From: Sanguinoderma infundibulare
Taxonomy: Eukaryota > Basidiomycota > Agaricomycetes > Polyporales > Polyporaceae
Direction: 5' to 3'
Assembly (NCBI GenBank): GCA_032821775.1
Contig: JAVLRN010000005.1
Location: 3,995,234-4,059,233 of the forward strand
Length of the DNA stretch: 64,000 nucleotides
The notes under the pieces were generated by a model. That model had not been told where the DNA came from. It searched no databases and was given only the letters and a program-made list of their open reading frames with translations. Every line of letters begins with the position of its first letter. The first letter of the stretch is position 1. A program made the translations under genes and the position numbers. Below, piece by piece: positions 47,076-57,595 of the stretch.

Positions 47076-47610
47076 ATGGTCCGCCCTCTTGTTCTTGATG
47101 TACTGCGATCCTCGCCAACGCTGACGATTTTAGCTCATCTTCTCGGTATTCAAGACCCTCACGGACCAAAGGGTCACCGTCGAGCTCAAGAACGATCTCT
47201 CCATCACTGGGACCCTGAAATCCGTCGACCAGTACGTCCGGGATTGCCTGCGCGACGTGCCACCTCTTCCCGCTTACTCTGGGTGAAGGTTTCTTAATAT
47301 TCGACTAGACAATATCAACGTCCTGGACGAGGCGAGGCACCCACACATGGTATGATACCGATACATCATATCCGTCCCTGCTTTGTATATCTCCCCCTCA
47401 TCCGTTACCTACGGTGCTACTATCGCAGATGGCGGTGAAGAACTGTTTCATTCGTGGCTCGGTGGTTCGATATGTCCAACTTCCAGCAGAACACGTCGAC
47501 AGTCAGCTGTTGGAAGACGCGACCCGACGAGGTGCGTTGTTCTGCTCTGTGCCATGGACTGGACTCATCATGAAACCTCTGTAGAGGCTGCGGCACAGAC
47601 CAAACGCTGA
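47076..47610 (+). CDS. LSM2: U6 snRNA-associated Sm-like protein LSm2
   Basis: Five tiny exons (47076-47078, 47134-47231, 47289-47349, 47429-47531, 47585-47610) total 291 nt and encode 96 residues, the usual family length. Exon 1 is just the ATG. The Sm1 motif reads VFKTLTDQRVTVELKNDLSI, GTLKSVDQ/FLNIRLDNINVL; after HPHM comes the Sm2 motif MAVKNCFIRGSVVRYVQLPA, then HVDSQLLEDATRRE. The first intron begins GTCCGC, less usual but supported by the conserved M-L-x-F-S-x-F-K-T-L start and a CTGAC branch site. LSm2 is part of the Lsm2-8 nuclear ring on U6 and the Lsm1-7 cytoplasmic decay ring. Confidence 0.95.
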
Positions 47611-47816
47611 ACTTCGAGATTGAAGTACTAGTGTCGGAGTTGAGATTCCCTTGGAGCTTCCCTGCAGGTGCGACTGTCCTATCCTGTACCCAATTTCTGT
47701 ATTGCATCGTGTTTGGACGACTGTTCAACCAACCAGTTCCGCGCAATATTGATCCCCTCCTCCTCCTAAGTTGTGACAGAACGAGATGAGTATATATGGT
47801 AGCACAAGCGACGACT

Positions 47817-48890
47817 TCATAGCCGCTGCACGTTCGAAATCATTTCCTCCACCGGCAATCCAGACTTGAGCTTGCCCAACGTCTCGTCGATAGCCATGTC
47901 CCCTCCCTCATACGCCCGCCAGTCCTCGAACAGCGGCTTCCACTCCCACTTCCTATGGTCGTGCGAGCGCACAAACTTGCCTGGGTACGCGCACCGCAGG
48001 TCCATGCCCCACGCCCTCAGCGGGAACCCCTGGTTGACGCTCTCCCGAAACAGCACCTGCGCGTCCTCGAGTATCTTCTTCTCCTTCCCCCGCAGGTCCG
48101 GGGATAACCCACGCGTCCTGCGCAACGGAAAGAAGTCGAACCGAGTGAAGACCATGTAGTCGACGGTGAAGTTGACGGGGAGCACGTCAGCGAACTCGGC
48201 CCCGTACCGCGCGCGCATCCGCTGGAGGGTGCTCGCGCGCGTCCTTCATCGCATCCAAGTCCCACACGTGATCGCTGCTCGCGACGAGCTCGTCATACTC
48301 GGCCGAGGTGATGTGGGCCGAGGAGACGAACTGGAAAGGCGTGGCCGGGTTCTTGTCCCACTCGGCGGACGTATTGGCGTAGCGCGGGCGGAGGCGGATG
48401 GTGAGGATCTTGGCTGGGGCCGCGTCGAGCCAGTGGGGGAGGCCACCTGGCATGGAGGCGACTTGGGCACGCGCGCCGTTGTGGAAGCCCCAGGCGTGGG
48501 CCTTGACAAAGTCGTCGAAGGCGCGCATGAAGTCGTGCATGTTGGCAAACCCGCCAAAGGCGGCCGCCGGCCTCACGCGTTTCGGCGCAGATGCTGCCGC
48601 CGTTCTACCAGTTGATGACCGACTGGCATTCGGATCTGCGGATTGACGCGGCGGGCGAGCGCATTCGTGAGCTTGGATGGACATCGCAATAGAGAGCGAG
48701 AGAAGATGGAGACGCACTTGTCACCCGGCCACGCCGCCTTGTGTTGTTTAGAGCAGTAGGCCACAAGCGAGCACCAGGCGCATTTGCGCAGAGTCCATAT
48801 GCGGTAGCTCGGCAATGGCCGAACACTTGTGGACTTGGTCGTTGGTCGTCGAGTCCTCCGCCCTCGACGCCTTCCTCCGGCACTCGCCAT
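47817..48890 (-). pseudogene. MYND zinc-finger protein, disrupted
   Basis: An ATG at 48890 leads into LRKCAWCSLVAYCSKQHKAA, the second half of a MYND finger; the first Cys pair expected upstream is not in this frame. A GTGCGT..CGCAG intron would continue KSECQSVINW and then hit TAG. Downstream coding signal resumes in another frame (FGGFANMHDFMRAFDDFVKA, PFQFVSSAHITSAEYDELVA). It shifts again at a GCGCGCGC run near 48236 into YGAEFADVLPVNFTVDYMVF and the C-terminus ending ISNVQRL. Two lesions plus the missing finger half suggest decay. A 37-nt GTAG..GTGAG intron could repair the first but is improbably short. Confidence 0.6.
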
Positions 48891-49991
48891 GGCTGAAACA
48901 TCCGCTCCTCCTATGGCCATCGATGCCATGCAAGGCATCCAGACCAATATCGTCGCCCCAGAACCCGTCCCAGGAACCGTGCCCCCAATCCCCGGACAAG
49001 CACCTGCCGCCGCACCCGCACAAGAGGAGGTGGTCTCGGAGACCCTCTACATCCAAAACCTCAACGAGAAGATCAAGATTCCAGTGTTGAAATCGTCGCT
49101 GCGCGGGCTGTTCAAGTCGTACGGGGAGGTGCTCGACGTCGTCGCGCACAGCAACCTGCGCATGCGCGGGCAGGCGTTCGTGTCGTTCGAGTCGGCGGAG
49201 GCCGCGAAGAAGGCGATGAAGGAGGTCCGGGGGTTCCCGCTATACTCGAAACCTATGGTGCGTGCCCAACGCCGTGGTGTGTGGCTCGGGTCTGACCTGC
49301 CTTGCAGCAAATCTCGTTTGCGAAGACGCGGTCGGACGCGGTCGTGAAGAAGCTGGATTCGGCGGGCTTCGATGCGCACAAGGAGAGGAGATTGGAACAG
49401 AAAAGTGCGTCCGGTCACCCTTTCGCTTTCTCCCTTCGCTCAGTGCTGTGTATGCAGAAGCGACCCGGTATACCAACCCCATCAAGCGAAAGTACCGTCA
49501 AAAACGTCTGGCAGCCGATGGTATGCCCTCCCTCACCGCTGGGTTGTACGTCCCTGAGATGCCTTGTAGTGGACGGCGCTGGAGCTGTCCCAACAACAAA
49601 ACGTCCGAACGTCCAGATGCCCGACGAGTACCTGCCGCCCAACAAGATTCTCTTCCTCCAGAACCTCCCCGAGACCGTCACCAAGGACCAACTCATGGCG
49701 CTCTTCTCACAGTACGTCTCTCCCTTCACCTCTACACCGCGTATACGCGCTCACTCCTTTGGTGTCGCAGATATCCGAACCTGTACGAAGTCCGTCTCAT
49801 CCCAACAAAGAAGGACATCGCGTTCGTGGAGTTTCTGGACGAGCAGAGTGCCACGGTGGCGAAGGATGCGCTGCACAACTACAAGCTGGATGGGGAGAAC
49901 AAGATCAAGGTGCGTTTGCCTGCCTATTCTTTTCCTATCCACATCGCCCACAGGTTGCATCGCACGTCAGATCACGTTCGCAAGGAAGTAG
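48889..49991 (+). CDS. U1A/U2B''-type spliceosomal RRM protein
   Basis: Six exons (48889-49257, 49308-49404, 49461-49520, 49570-49711, 49771-49909, 49971-49991) join in phase to 275 residues. Two RRMs are visible. The first has ETLYIQNLNEKI (RNP2 position), RGQAFVSFESAEAAKKAM (RNP1) and QISFAKTRSDAV, the characteristic end of the U1A/U2B'' first RRM. A basic linker (NPIKRKYRQKRLAAD) follows. The second has PPNKILFLQNLPETVTKDQL, LYEVRLIPTKKDIAFVEFLD and the closing KITFARK. It would bind U1 or U2 snRNA stem-loops in the spliceosome; sequence alone does not decide which. Its ATG shares the CCATGG hexamer with the start of the divergent MYND frame. Confidence 0.92.
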
Positions 49992-50173
49992 GGTTACACT
50001 TTGGCCGCTGCTGTATTCCTGCTGGTGTGTATCTCGAACGCTGTCATCCTCTGCTATTGTATTGTCGCTGTATTCTTGCGCATCTGCGCGATGTATCATG
50101 TTCGTTGGCGGGCTTTGTCGCATTCACGACAATATGGGGTGCAGATGGACGGCACCTTTCGACCGTTACTTCA

Positions 50174-51043
50174 CTACGTGTTCTCCTCGGCCACACCCGC
50201 CTCCCAATCGCGAGCGAACTCCGCGCCGAACACCGACATTACGTGCGTCCGCCGCCAATCCTGGGTGCTGAAGAACAGAGTCAGCGCTCAGCTCATCTGC
50301 ACAGGTTTTTCCCACTTCAGGAGACACAAACAAGCACACGCACTCCGGATCGACAGGCGACCTCCAGCGCGCCTCCCGGTACCGCATCACTCCTGCCGCG
50401 AGCTCAGAGCCGAGGAGCTCGTGCTCGGAATGTTTGAGGGGCTCGTCGCGCTCTGCGAGCTCCCTCAGGGCCTCGGGGAGGAGATGGGGGATGTGGTAGC
50501 GGCGCGCGATGCGGAGGCGTAGGACGCAGCCTTCGTGATGCTCGATGTGCGTAAGGGCGATGTCTCGGAGGGCGGTGAACTTCCATCTGTCGGCCAGCTT
50601 GAGGACAGTCTCCCAAGATGTCGGGGTTGCGCCGAGCATTCCATTGACGCTGGGAAGAGGTCATGGGGGGTGGGTGAGCTTGCGACGACGCGTATTACCG
50701 AAGGTAAGTACTGTTCTCACCGATACGGCGCGGCTTCGAGGACCCGGTAGAAGTCTCGGAATTCCGCTGCAGTTACGCCTTGGAGGGGTTGTGGCTGCGA
50801 CGAGCGAGACTCGGGCCGCGCGGAGCCGTGTGGTGCGTCGAGGTTTAGCAGTTCACGGAAGAAATGAGACTCGGATAGGAGATGGACCGGAACTCGAAAG
50901 AGGACGCCATCGACCTGGCAGACCGGGGACGACGAGTTACTATCGTCATTAACGATATGAAGAAGCTTGATACGTACGGAAAGAGTGTGGAGAGTGTAGA
51001 AGAACTCGGTGTCTGGGATGGGCTTGGGGCCTACGCCAATCAT
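50174..51043 (-). CDS. BTB/POZ domain protein 5
   Basis: Four exons (51043-50978, 50914-50721, 50649-50344, 50267-50174) give 219 residues. It reads MIGVGPKPIPDTEFFYTLHT, then VDGVLFRVPVHLLSESHFF and LQGVTAAEFRDFYRVLEAA, then WETVLKLADRWKFTALRDIA and RLRIARRYHIPHLLPEALRE, and ends MSVFGAEFARDWEAG. The last exon is in a different frame from the open stretch that reads through its intron. Choosing CTTCAG as acceptor recovers the FGAEFA ending shared with BTB3 and BTB4. It lies about 28 kb from the other four family members, inserted among housekeeping genes and converging on the spliceosomal gene. Confidence 0.86.
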
Positions 51044-51659
51044 CGTGGCCAGGGCTGAGAGAGTGCGTGGTGTAACGACGCGAGGTCGACGAGGACCGGG
51101 GACCAGGAGCTTGATCAGTTTCACGCCTTGCTTACCGCAGCAGCAGCTCTGAGCTGCAAGAGGGCCTTCTGGCTCGACGCGTGGTCGACCGCCTGGGGCT
51201 AAGCAAGGGATATAACGGGTGACATCGCACCAGCTTCGCAGACCGCGCCGCCGTTGACTATTCCAATGACGATAAAAATGATACCCAATCGACTCTATCC
51301 GACAGCGGAAGACGTGTTGCAGAAGCTGGCTGTCTTAGAGGAGATAGAGGTCAAAGTTAGAGCAAGGAGCTTGCACGATATCGCGATCAGACGTCACTGG
51401 ATGCAGGAACATTACTATTGCGTGCAAGCATAAAACTGGATTTGTGGCGCGTACGGTATATACAGCATTCGAAAGAAACTGCTAGCTGTCCAGAAACCAA
51501 TGGTTTGTCTGCCTCCTGCAGGTACGAGAGCAAGAGTCGAATTCAAGAACGCGCGACAAGCACTCCAGGCGCCCATAAGGTCGCCTCGTACGGGCGCCTC
51601 AGGACTTGACCTCATCCTCGCTTCCAAAATTTGCCCCTTCTCTTCTCTCTCAGTCAGCA
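51044..51659. promoter_or_regulatory. Divergent upstream region of BTB5 and RPF2
   Basis: 616 bp between two divergent start codons; both promoters lie here. The 60 bases before RPF2 on the plus strand are CT-rich (TTGCCCCTTCTCTTCTCTCT), as is common just upstream of basidiomycete start codons. Confidence 0.5.
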
Positions 51660-53256
51660 ATGTTGCGGACAGTGTAAGCGTGCAGAAAAAGTGCACAATA
51701 GATGGATATGCTGACTTTTACACTTCATAGAAAGCCCAAAAATGCGCGATCGAAGCGTGCGCTCCAGGCCCGCGAGCCAAAGGAGGTCGAGGACCCCCGG
51801 GTCGCCATCTTCGTCAAGGGCACGCATGCAGGAGAAAAGGGTACGGCGGTCATGAAAGAACTCGTACGTTCCATCCCGTGTGCATGTTTCGCTTCCTGAG
51901 CAGGCTGACATCGGGCGCGATTCGCAGATGGCCCTCAAACGGCCCAACGCGATCTCGTTTTCGAAGAAGAACGCGGTGCGGCCGTTCGAAGACGTGACGT
52001 CGCTCGAGTTCTGGGCGCAGAAGAACGATGCGAGCTTGTTAGTGGTTGGGCAGAGCACCAAGAAGCGGCCGGACGGGTTGACGTTTGTGCGGATGTTCGA
52101 TCACCGAGTGTTGGATATGTGCGAGGTTGGGGTGGAGGGGTGGAAGAGCATGGCAGACTTCAAGGTGAGTATCTCCTTGCCATTGGCACTTGAACCCTCG
52201 TGCAGCTCGTGGAAAGCGACTTCGGTATGACGAATGGAAGGAGTGTATAGGGTGGATGCCGTTTCAATGGTTGTCACCGGGTCGGACTGCTGCTACATTC
52301 GGGGACGGACGAGTACGGAGCAAGAGCGGGTGCGGCCTGACCCGTTTGTCGTATACGAACGGAATGACGGGGAGTGGTCGAGATCGTTAATTATCTGGCC
52401 GAGAAGGCGCGGTGCCGTCGATCCCGTCCGAATATGGCTTGTTTCTTTGAGCTCATGGGTGGACCTCGACCGGTCGAGGATTCGATCATAATCATGGACT
52501 GTCGGTCGACGGTTCGATCATAATCATGGACTGTCTATTTGCCCACAACTGTGTTCGCTCATTTTTCTTTTCGGATTCCAGACGGCAAAAGCGACGCCGG
52601 GACACAAACCATTACTTCACTTTGCTTCGGAGCTATTCGACACACATCCGCGCTTCATCCAACTCAAATCGATGCTGATGGACTTTTTCGGCGGGGAAGT
52701 GATGGACGGAATACACCTCGCTGGACTGGAGTACGTCATCAGCATCTCGCTCGGACCAACACCGCCGTCGCTGAACGCGGCGAGCTTGACGCTGCAAGCG
52801 TCTTCGTTGACCGGTGGGCCGTCGGAGGATGTGACATCGCTACCGAAAGTACACATACGGTCGTATACGATCCGGCTGCTCGCATCGGGAACGCGGCTGC
52901 CGCGGGTGGAGCTGACGCCGATGGGACCATCGCTGGACCTGAGGCTACGACGGCATAGGGACGCGGAAGGGGAGATGCTGAAGCAGGCGATGAAGAGGCC
53001 AAAGCTGCGGAAGCAGGAGGTGGAGAAGGGGCTGGGAAAGAAGCGGAAGAACGTCGAGGTGGACGAGATGGGGGACCTGCGGGGGCGGATTCACGTGGGC
53101 AAGCAGGACCTGGGAAAGCTGCAGACGCGAAAGATGAAGGGGCTGAAGGCTGGGCGGGACGAGGCCGTGGCAGACGAGGGAGACGAGGACGGGAGCGGGG
53201 AGATGGGCGAAGGGGGAGAGGATGGGGGGAGTTGGAAGAAACGGAAGACGGCGTAG
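51660..53256 (+). CDS. RPF2: Ribosome production factor 2 (RPF2), Brix domain
   Basis: Nucleolar factor that with Rrs1 brings the 5S RNP into pre-60S particles. Four exons (51660-51673, 51731-51863, 51928-52164, 52582-53256) give 352 residues. Motifs: MLRTVKPKNARSKRALQARE, PRVAIFVKGTHAGEKG, Brix core (ALKRPNAISFSKKNAVRPFE, SLEFWAQKNDASLLVVGQST, TFVRMFDHRVLDMCEVGVEG), HKPLLHFASELFDTHPRFIQ, LMDFFGGEVMDGIHLAGLEY and RRHRDAEGEMLKQAMKRPK. A Lys/Arg and Asp/Glu-rich tail follows. The third intron is 417 nt, unusually long here, and holds a 32-bp tandem duplication. Every exon join preserves the family alignment. Confidence 0.93.
52471..52534. repeat. 32-bp tandem duplication in an RPF2 intron
   Basis: Two adjacent 32-bp units (52471-52502 and 52503-52534) differ at two positions. 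Each contains TTCGATCATAATCATGGACT. They are intronic. Confidence 0.85.
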
Positions 53257-53592
53257 CCTCGGGGAGGTTATTGGGCAGGCGTAGTAGATGTGTACACACG
53301 CTCTTGGGACAAGTTCGGCATGTGCTCGATGCTGATTTGTCGCGTGGGGGATGGTCATCTCTGTCGTCCGAAGGGTGCTTACGTAACCGAGGTGGGAGAC
53401 GCGGGAGGATCTGGTGTTGGACGACGACGGACAGTTCTGCCCCGGCTCTCTCGCCTGTCGTTGCCCGGACTCAACGCCGTCCCCGACGCTCTCAGGCCCT
53501 CTCCCGGCCTCTGGCACCTCATCTCGGTCTTCTCTCCAGAGGACTTGCCCACGCTCGTTTCTTCTCCTTCCACCCCGACTTTTGGCACCGCC

Positions 53593-55553
53593 ATGTCTCG
53601 TCCGTCTTCCCCTCAATCTTTCCACTGTCCCCACCTAACCCCTTCTCTTTCTAGTCCCCATCTTTTCCACCGCTTCAACCCCGTACGTCCATATTTCCAT
53701 CTCGTCCCAGCTCATTGCAAAGTTGACACCCTTCAAGCAACCCAGCTCAGACGACCACCGACACTACTACCTCCCCGACTACCACATCCACTTCTTCCAC
53801 CGACACCTCCACTTCCCAGCCTACCACCACCTCCACAACGACCTCCACGACCTCCGATACCACCACTTCCACCACCACCACTTCCTCCATCCCCACCACC
53901 ACCACTTCCACCACCACTACTTCTTCTTCTACTACCTCCACCTCCACCACCGCCCCCTCCACTACCTCTACCACTGCCCTGCCAACTTCCTCCTCCTCCT
54001 CCACCGTCGTCTTCACGTCCAATGGCCAGGTTATCACCTCCACTGCCGTCGTCATCGTCAGTCCAACCGGCTCTGCCGGAACAGCGAACGACAGCAACAG
54101 CAGCAACTCCAAGGGGTGAGTTTTCTTCCTATTAATCCTTTCTATCGCCTGCGCTCCGTTTGCCTTTCCCCTCCCTTCATCCGTCGATCCCGCTGCGCGC
54201 ACCGCTCGTCCGTTAGACTGATCGCTGCCTCATGTCCGCTATCCCCTTTCCGCCACCTTTCCCGATCGTTTTCGTCCAAACCTTCCCCTAAACCGTTCCG
54301 CTTACAACGATTTAAGCTTCTTCCAAAACACCGGCGCCGTCGCCGGCGTCTTCACCGTCGTCGGCCTCGTGGCCCTCGTCCTCTTCATCGCTATCATCAC
54401 AAACGCCGTCCGCCGTCGCCGCGCCAAGAAGCTCGACCGTGAGATTGCTGAAGCCGCCGCAGAGGCCGCCGGCACTGCTCCAGCTTTCTCCGATGACGAC
54501 TACTATCCCGACGACCGCCTTGGCAAGGCTCCTGCTGGCGACCTCCGCCCCATGAACACCGGCTACTCTGACACTACCCACGGTACCTTTGCCCAACCCC
54601 CCATGTCCCACCACGGCGCCGGCGAGAGCTACAACATGGCCGAGCTCTCGTCCTACGAGTACGGACCTGCCGCTGGCGCTGCTGGTATCGGCGCCATGGG
54701 TGTCAACAGGGGCCGCAGCATCGGCGGCGGCGGCGGCCAGTCCGCCCCATACAACGCCTTCGCCGGTCCCGGAATGCCCAACCCGTACGAAGATCCTGCC
54801 AACGCTTACGCCCAACAGCAGAGCCTCCGTTACCGCCAGCGCGGCCCTGCTGCTGGACCCCAAGAAATGGACCTCCTCGATGCCGCGGGGCTCGCGGGCG
54901 GCGCTGCCGCCGGCTACGCCGTTGCTCATCAGACCTACGGCAATGGCGGCACCCTCAACCGCAACCCGAGCCTCGGTCCCTCGTCGGCCACCTCGCCCTC
55001 GGATTACAGCTCCTACAGCGCCCATCCCCAGATGCCGATGCAGCAAGGCTACCAGCAGGATTACAATCCATACCAGTCTAACCAGTACAACCACGCTGCC
55101 TACCAGCCCGGTCCGCCCCAGGGCTACGCTCCGCAAGCTCCTTATGCTGCCGCTGGTACTGGTCCCAGTCACTCGCAGTCTCAACCTTCGGCTGCAGAGA
55201 TGAGGTCCAGCCCGACAAGGCCGCTTTCGACAGTTTCAGCCGCAGACCCGTACGGTGGTTACGTCGACGACAGTGGCTCCCTGCCCCGTTACTCCAGCCC
55301 ATCGCCGCAGGTAGGTGTGCACGCTGCGTCGCCGCCGCCGGAGAAGCTGCTCGGCGGCAACTTTGCGTCGCCCCCGGCGAGCTCGGAAGGGCACGACCAG
55401 GAGCAGGAGGAGAACAGGATGGCTTACCAAGACGAGGATGATTATGCGTACGAGCCGAAGCGGGTTCTCAAGGTGCGTCCGCCCTTCTATGTTGCATAAA
55501 GTCGTCTTGCTCACCCCAACTGCGATGTCTGCACACAGGTCGCGAACGAGTGA
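53593..55553 (+). CDS. Ser/Thr-rich single-pass membrane protein
   Basis: The main exons are about 53755-54115, 54317-55472 and 55539-55553. The first codes a mucin-like Thr/Ser stretch of over 100 residues (likely O-mannosylated), closing with VVFTSNGQVITSTAVVIVSP and NDSNSSNSKG. The second opens FFQNTGAVAGVFTVVGLVAL, one membrane helix followed by TNAVRRRRAKKLDREIAEAA, then a Gly/Tyr/Gln/Pro-rich tail. A short last exon gives VANE. This combination is a recurrent, uncharacterised Agaricomycete surface-protein type; a wall or sensor role is only a guess. The start exon is unresolved: 53593 (MSRPSSPQ) is a candidate, but no signal peptide is convincing. Confidence 0.75.
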
Positions 55554-56708
55554 AGCGTATCAGTTCCTGTGCGTGTCCTATCGTGGATGATTGACGAGCT
55601 TTCGTTTCTCTGGCATGTTCCGCATGCTGCCTACGATGGTGTTGCATCATCCGTCCTGTCGTTGACACCTCGCTCTCATCGTGTTCTATGTCGCTTCCCT
55701 CTATTTATGCCCCTCCCCGTCCCCACCGCCGAGCTCCCCCCCTCCGTTACGCCCTCCGTTCAATGTAAATTCTCGACCCTGTCGTCGGGTCATGCTCCGT
55801 CTTGCTGCCCATGTTCCTCGTTCGCACCGCATACTACGTTCAAGTTGCTTGCCGTTTGCTGTCGGGACTCTGCGCGCCGGTGGACATTGAATAAAGACTG
55901 ATATCGTCATGGTGGTCACAATCACATCCAATACTTTATCCCCTCTCTAGTTGGCCCGGGGCGCGCCCGGACACGCCGCTGGCTGGCAGCAACTCATACC
56001 ATACCCTACCATACCCTATACTACTAGTGCTAGTGCAAGTACTATCGCTCTCGGTTACGTACGTGTATGTGTATGCGGTCGTGCAGCTGGCGGCGGTGCT
56101 GGTGTCCGAGGCCTTTTACGCAGGGACTGTGCTCTGACTCTTTGCTCCTCTCTACCTGTTTTCATGTCATCAATATATCCCTCTTCTCTTCCCTGGAGCG
56201 GTCTACGAGTTGTTTGCGCGCCATGGGTGACTCGGGGGTTGGAGGGTGTTGGGGCTTGTAATGGTGAATGACAATGATAGTATTCAAGCCAACGTCAATT
56301 AGGTGAAGCTCGTAAACATCGCTCATGGCCATGGAGTATCCGTCGGGAGCCACGTCATGAACTACTTGTGAATTCCGCTTCCATCATTCCTGCCTGAAAT
56401 GTATAAGCATAAGCAGTCATCTCTCGTACGCCGACGCCGACTTGGACGAAGTATACTTCACTAGCTTTCCGAACAACATCCTCGTCGTCTGCAATCCGCC
56501 AGCCCCTAGCCACTTTGAAACCACGATCTGGTGAGGGTGTCCGGGTCGGTCACTGCGTGTCATAGCATGCAACACGATGCTGCACCATTGCAAGTAGCCA
56601 CGCCTCGCCGCGCCCGCGTAACGATTGGACGTAAGGTCTTGAGGCTGGCGTCGACTGTCGCGCAGTTGGGTCAATTTTGATGCGCACTAGTGCCATTGGC
56701 TTGAGAGA
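55554..56708. other. Intergenic, no gene recognised
   Basis: 3' flank of the membrane-protein gene. ATACCATACCCTACCATACC-like pentamers repeat at about 55998-56020. A minus-strand open stretch ending SSKSASAYER (56417-56674) lacks an ATG start at its 5' end and has no known motif. Confidence 0.45.
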
Positions 56709-56936
56709 CTAGAGGGCATTGTCGGCGTAAGAGTGCCAGGGAAGGGGCGTGCTGGGTGCGTCGAGGGCGGGTTCGCAGCCGACAGGCTCTGGCCCAATCG
56801 ATGTTGATGTTTTTAAGATCGCTCGGCGAATGAGGTGACTAGCGAGGGCGACAGGGGACGAGGGATGAGGGATGCGAATGGCGGTTGGGAGCGGCTTACC
56901 TGGGATTGAACCTTGATGGCGCCGCGACATCACCAT
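56709..56936 (-). CDS. Possible small protein, unknown
   Basis: An ATG-initiated frame of 75 residues (MVMSRRHQGSIPG at the start, ALDAPSTPLPWHSYADNAL at the end). The C-terminal third looks protein-like, but no family is recognised. A GTAAGC donor follows SIPG, so part of the open frame may be an intron. It may equally be chance. Confidence 0.25.
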   Translation of the reverse strand: MVMSRRHQGSIPGKPLPTAIRIPHPSSPVALASHLIRRAILKTSTSIGPEPVGCEPALDAPSTPLPWHSYADNAL

Positions 56937-57179
56937 CCTTGCATACAGTATATGGCCTCTGAGATGTGAGAAACGCCAGGCAAAGACGGGTTACTGGAAG
57001 ACGGCCTCGAGATAACGATGGTAGCAGGAGAGATGACTCGGAGTCGGCACGAGTGTCTCGGGTAAGAACAAGAACCTGGACAACGAGTACCGTTGCTCGC
57101 GCAGAACTGCGACCGGGGATCGCGAGCTCAAACTCGTATTCTGAAAACGGTGGTCCTGGAAAAAGAAAACCGAATGACC

Positions 57180-57400
57180 AGCGCCGCCTCTCACCACGCT
57201 CTTAAGATGTCTTCCCGCCGCCCGGAGGTCGATACGGGCCACTGGACTGCGAATGCACCACGACAATCATCATCAACAAGACGAACAGCAGCAGCATCAG
57301 GCCGGTCTTGAGAACACACCTGTTCACCTCCCCATCCTTCGCAGCCACAGCAGTCTGGCCACCCACCGTCATGTCGGAAATCCACTCAGGCCCGAAGGGC
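57180..57400 (-). other. Membrane-protein 3' exon, second copy
   Basis: The minus strand reads MTVGGQTAVAAKDGEVNR, a GTGTGT-like junction, then LMLLLFVLLMMIVVVHSQ and SSGPYRPPGGGKTS followed by TAA at 57202-57204. It is the better-preserved partner of the plus-strand relic at 24.86-25.03 kb. It sits just 3' of the MARVEL-like gene on the same strand and could be the end of a tandem paralogue whose 5' exons are not recognisable. Confidence 0.4.
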
Positions 57401-57595
57401 CGTCTTCATGGAGCACGGTGATCCGTAACCTTTACTCATTGACGTCTTCGAACCTTCCGAGAGAGTCATGGTGTCCGTCATGGTACAACAAAGTCCTTTT
57501 CAAAACGAGCCAGCTCCTCGAAAACATCATACAAAGGGTGATGGATGTAGTGCGGACCGAAACCTGACGATGAGCCATGCCTAGGCCACGTCTAA

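Noticed and set aside
50344..50639. Read-through C-terminus of BTB5 ending GRGEHVVK
   Set aside because: It reads an intron. The CTTCAG acceptor gives the family ending FGAEFARDW in another frame.
53723..54442. His/Leu-rich frame over the Ser/Thr stretch
   Set aside because: It is the shifted reading of ACC/TCC codons. The Thr/Ser frame connects in phase to the membrane helix exon and is the real one.
56881..56940. tRNA-like B box (GGTTCAATCC on the minus strand)
   Set aside because: No matching A box, acceptor stem or anticodon arm could be paired around it; more likely a splice border of a small reading frame.
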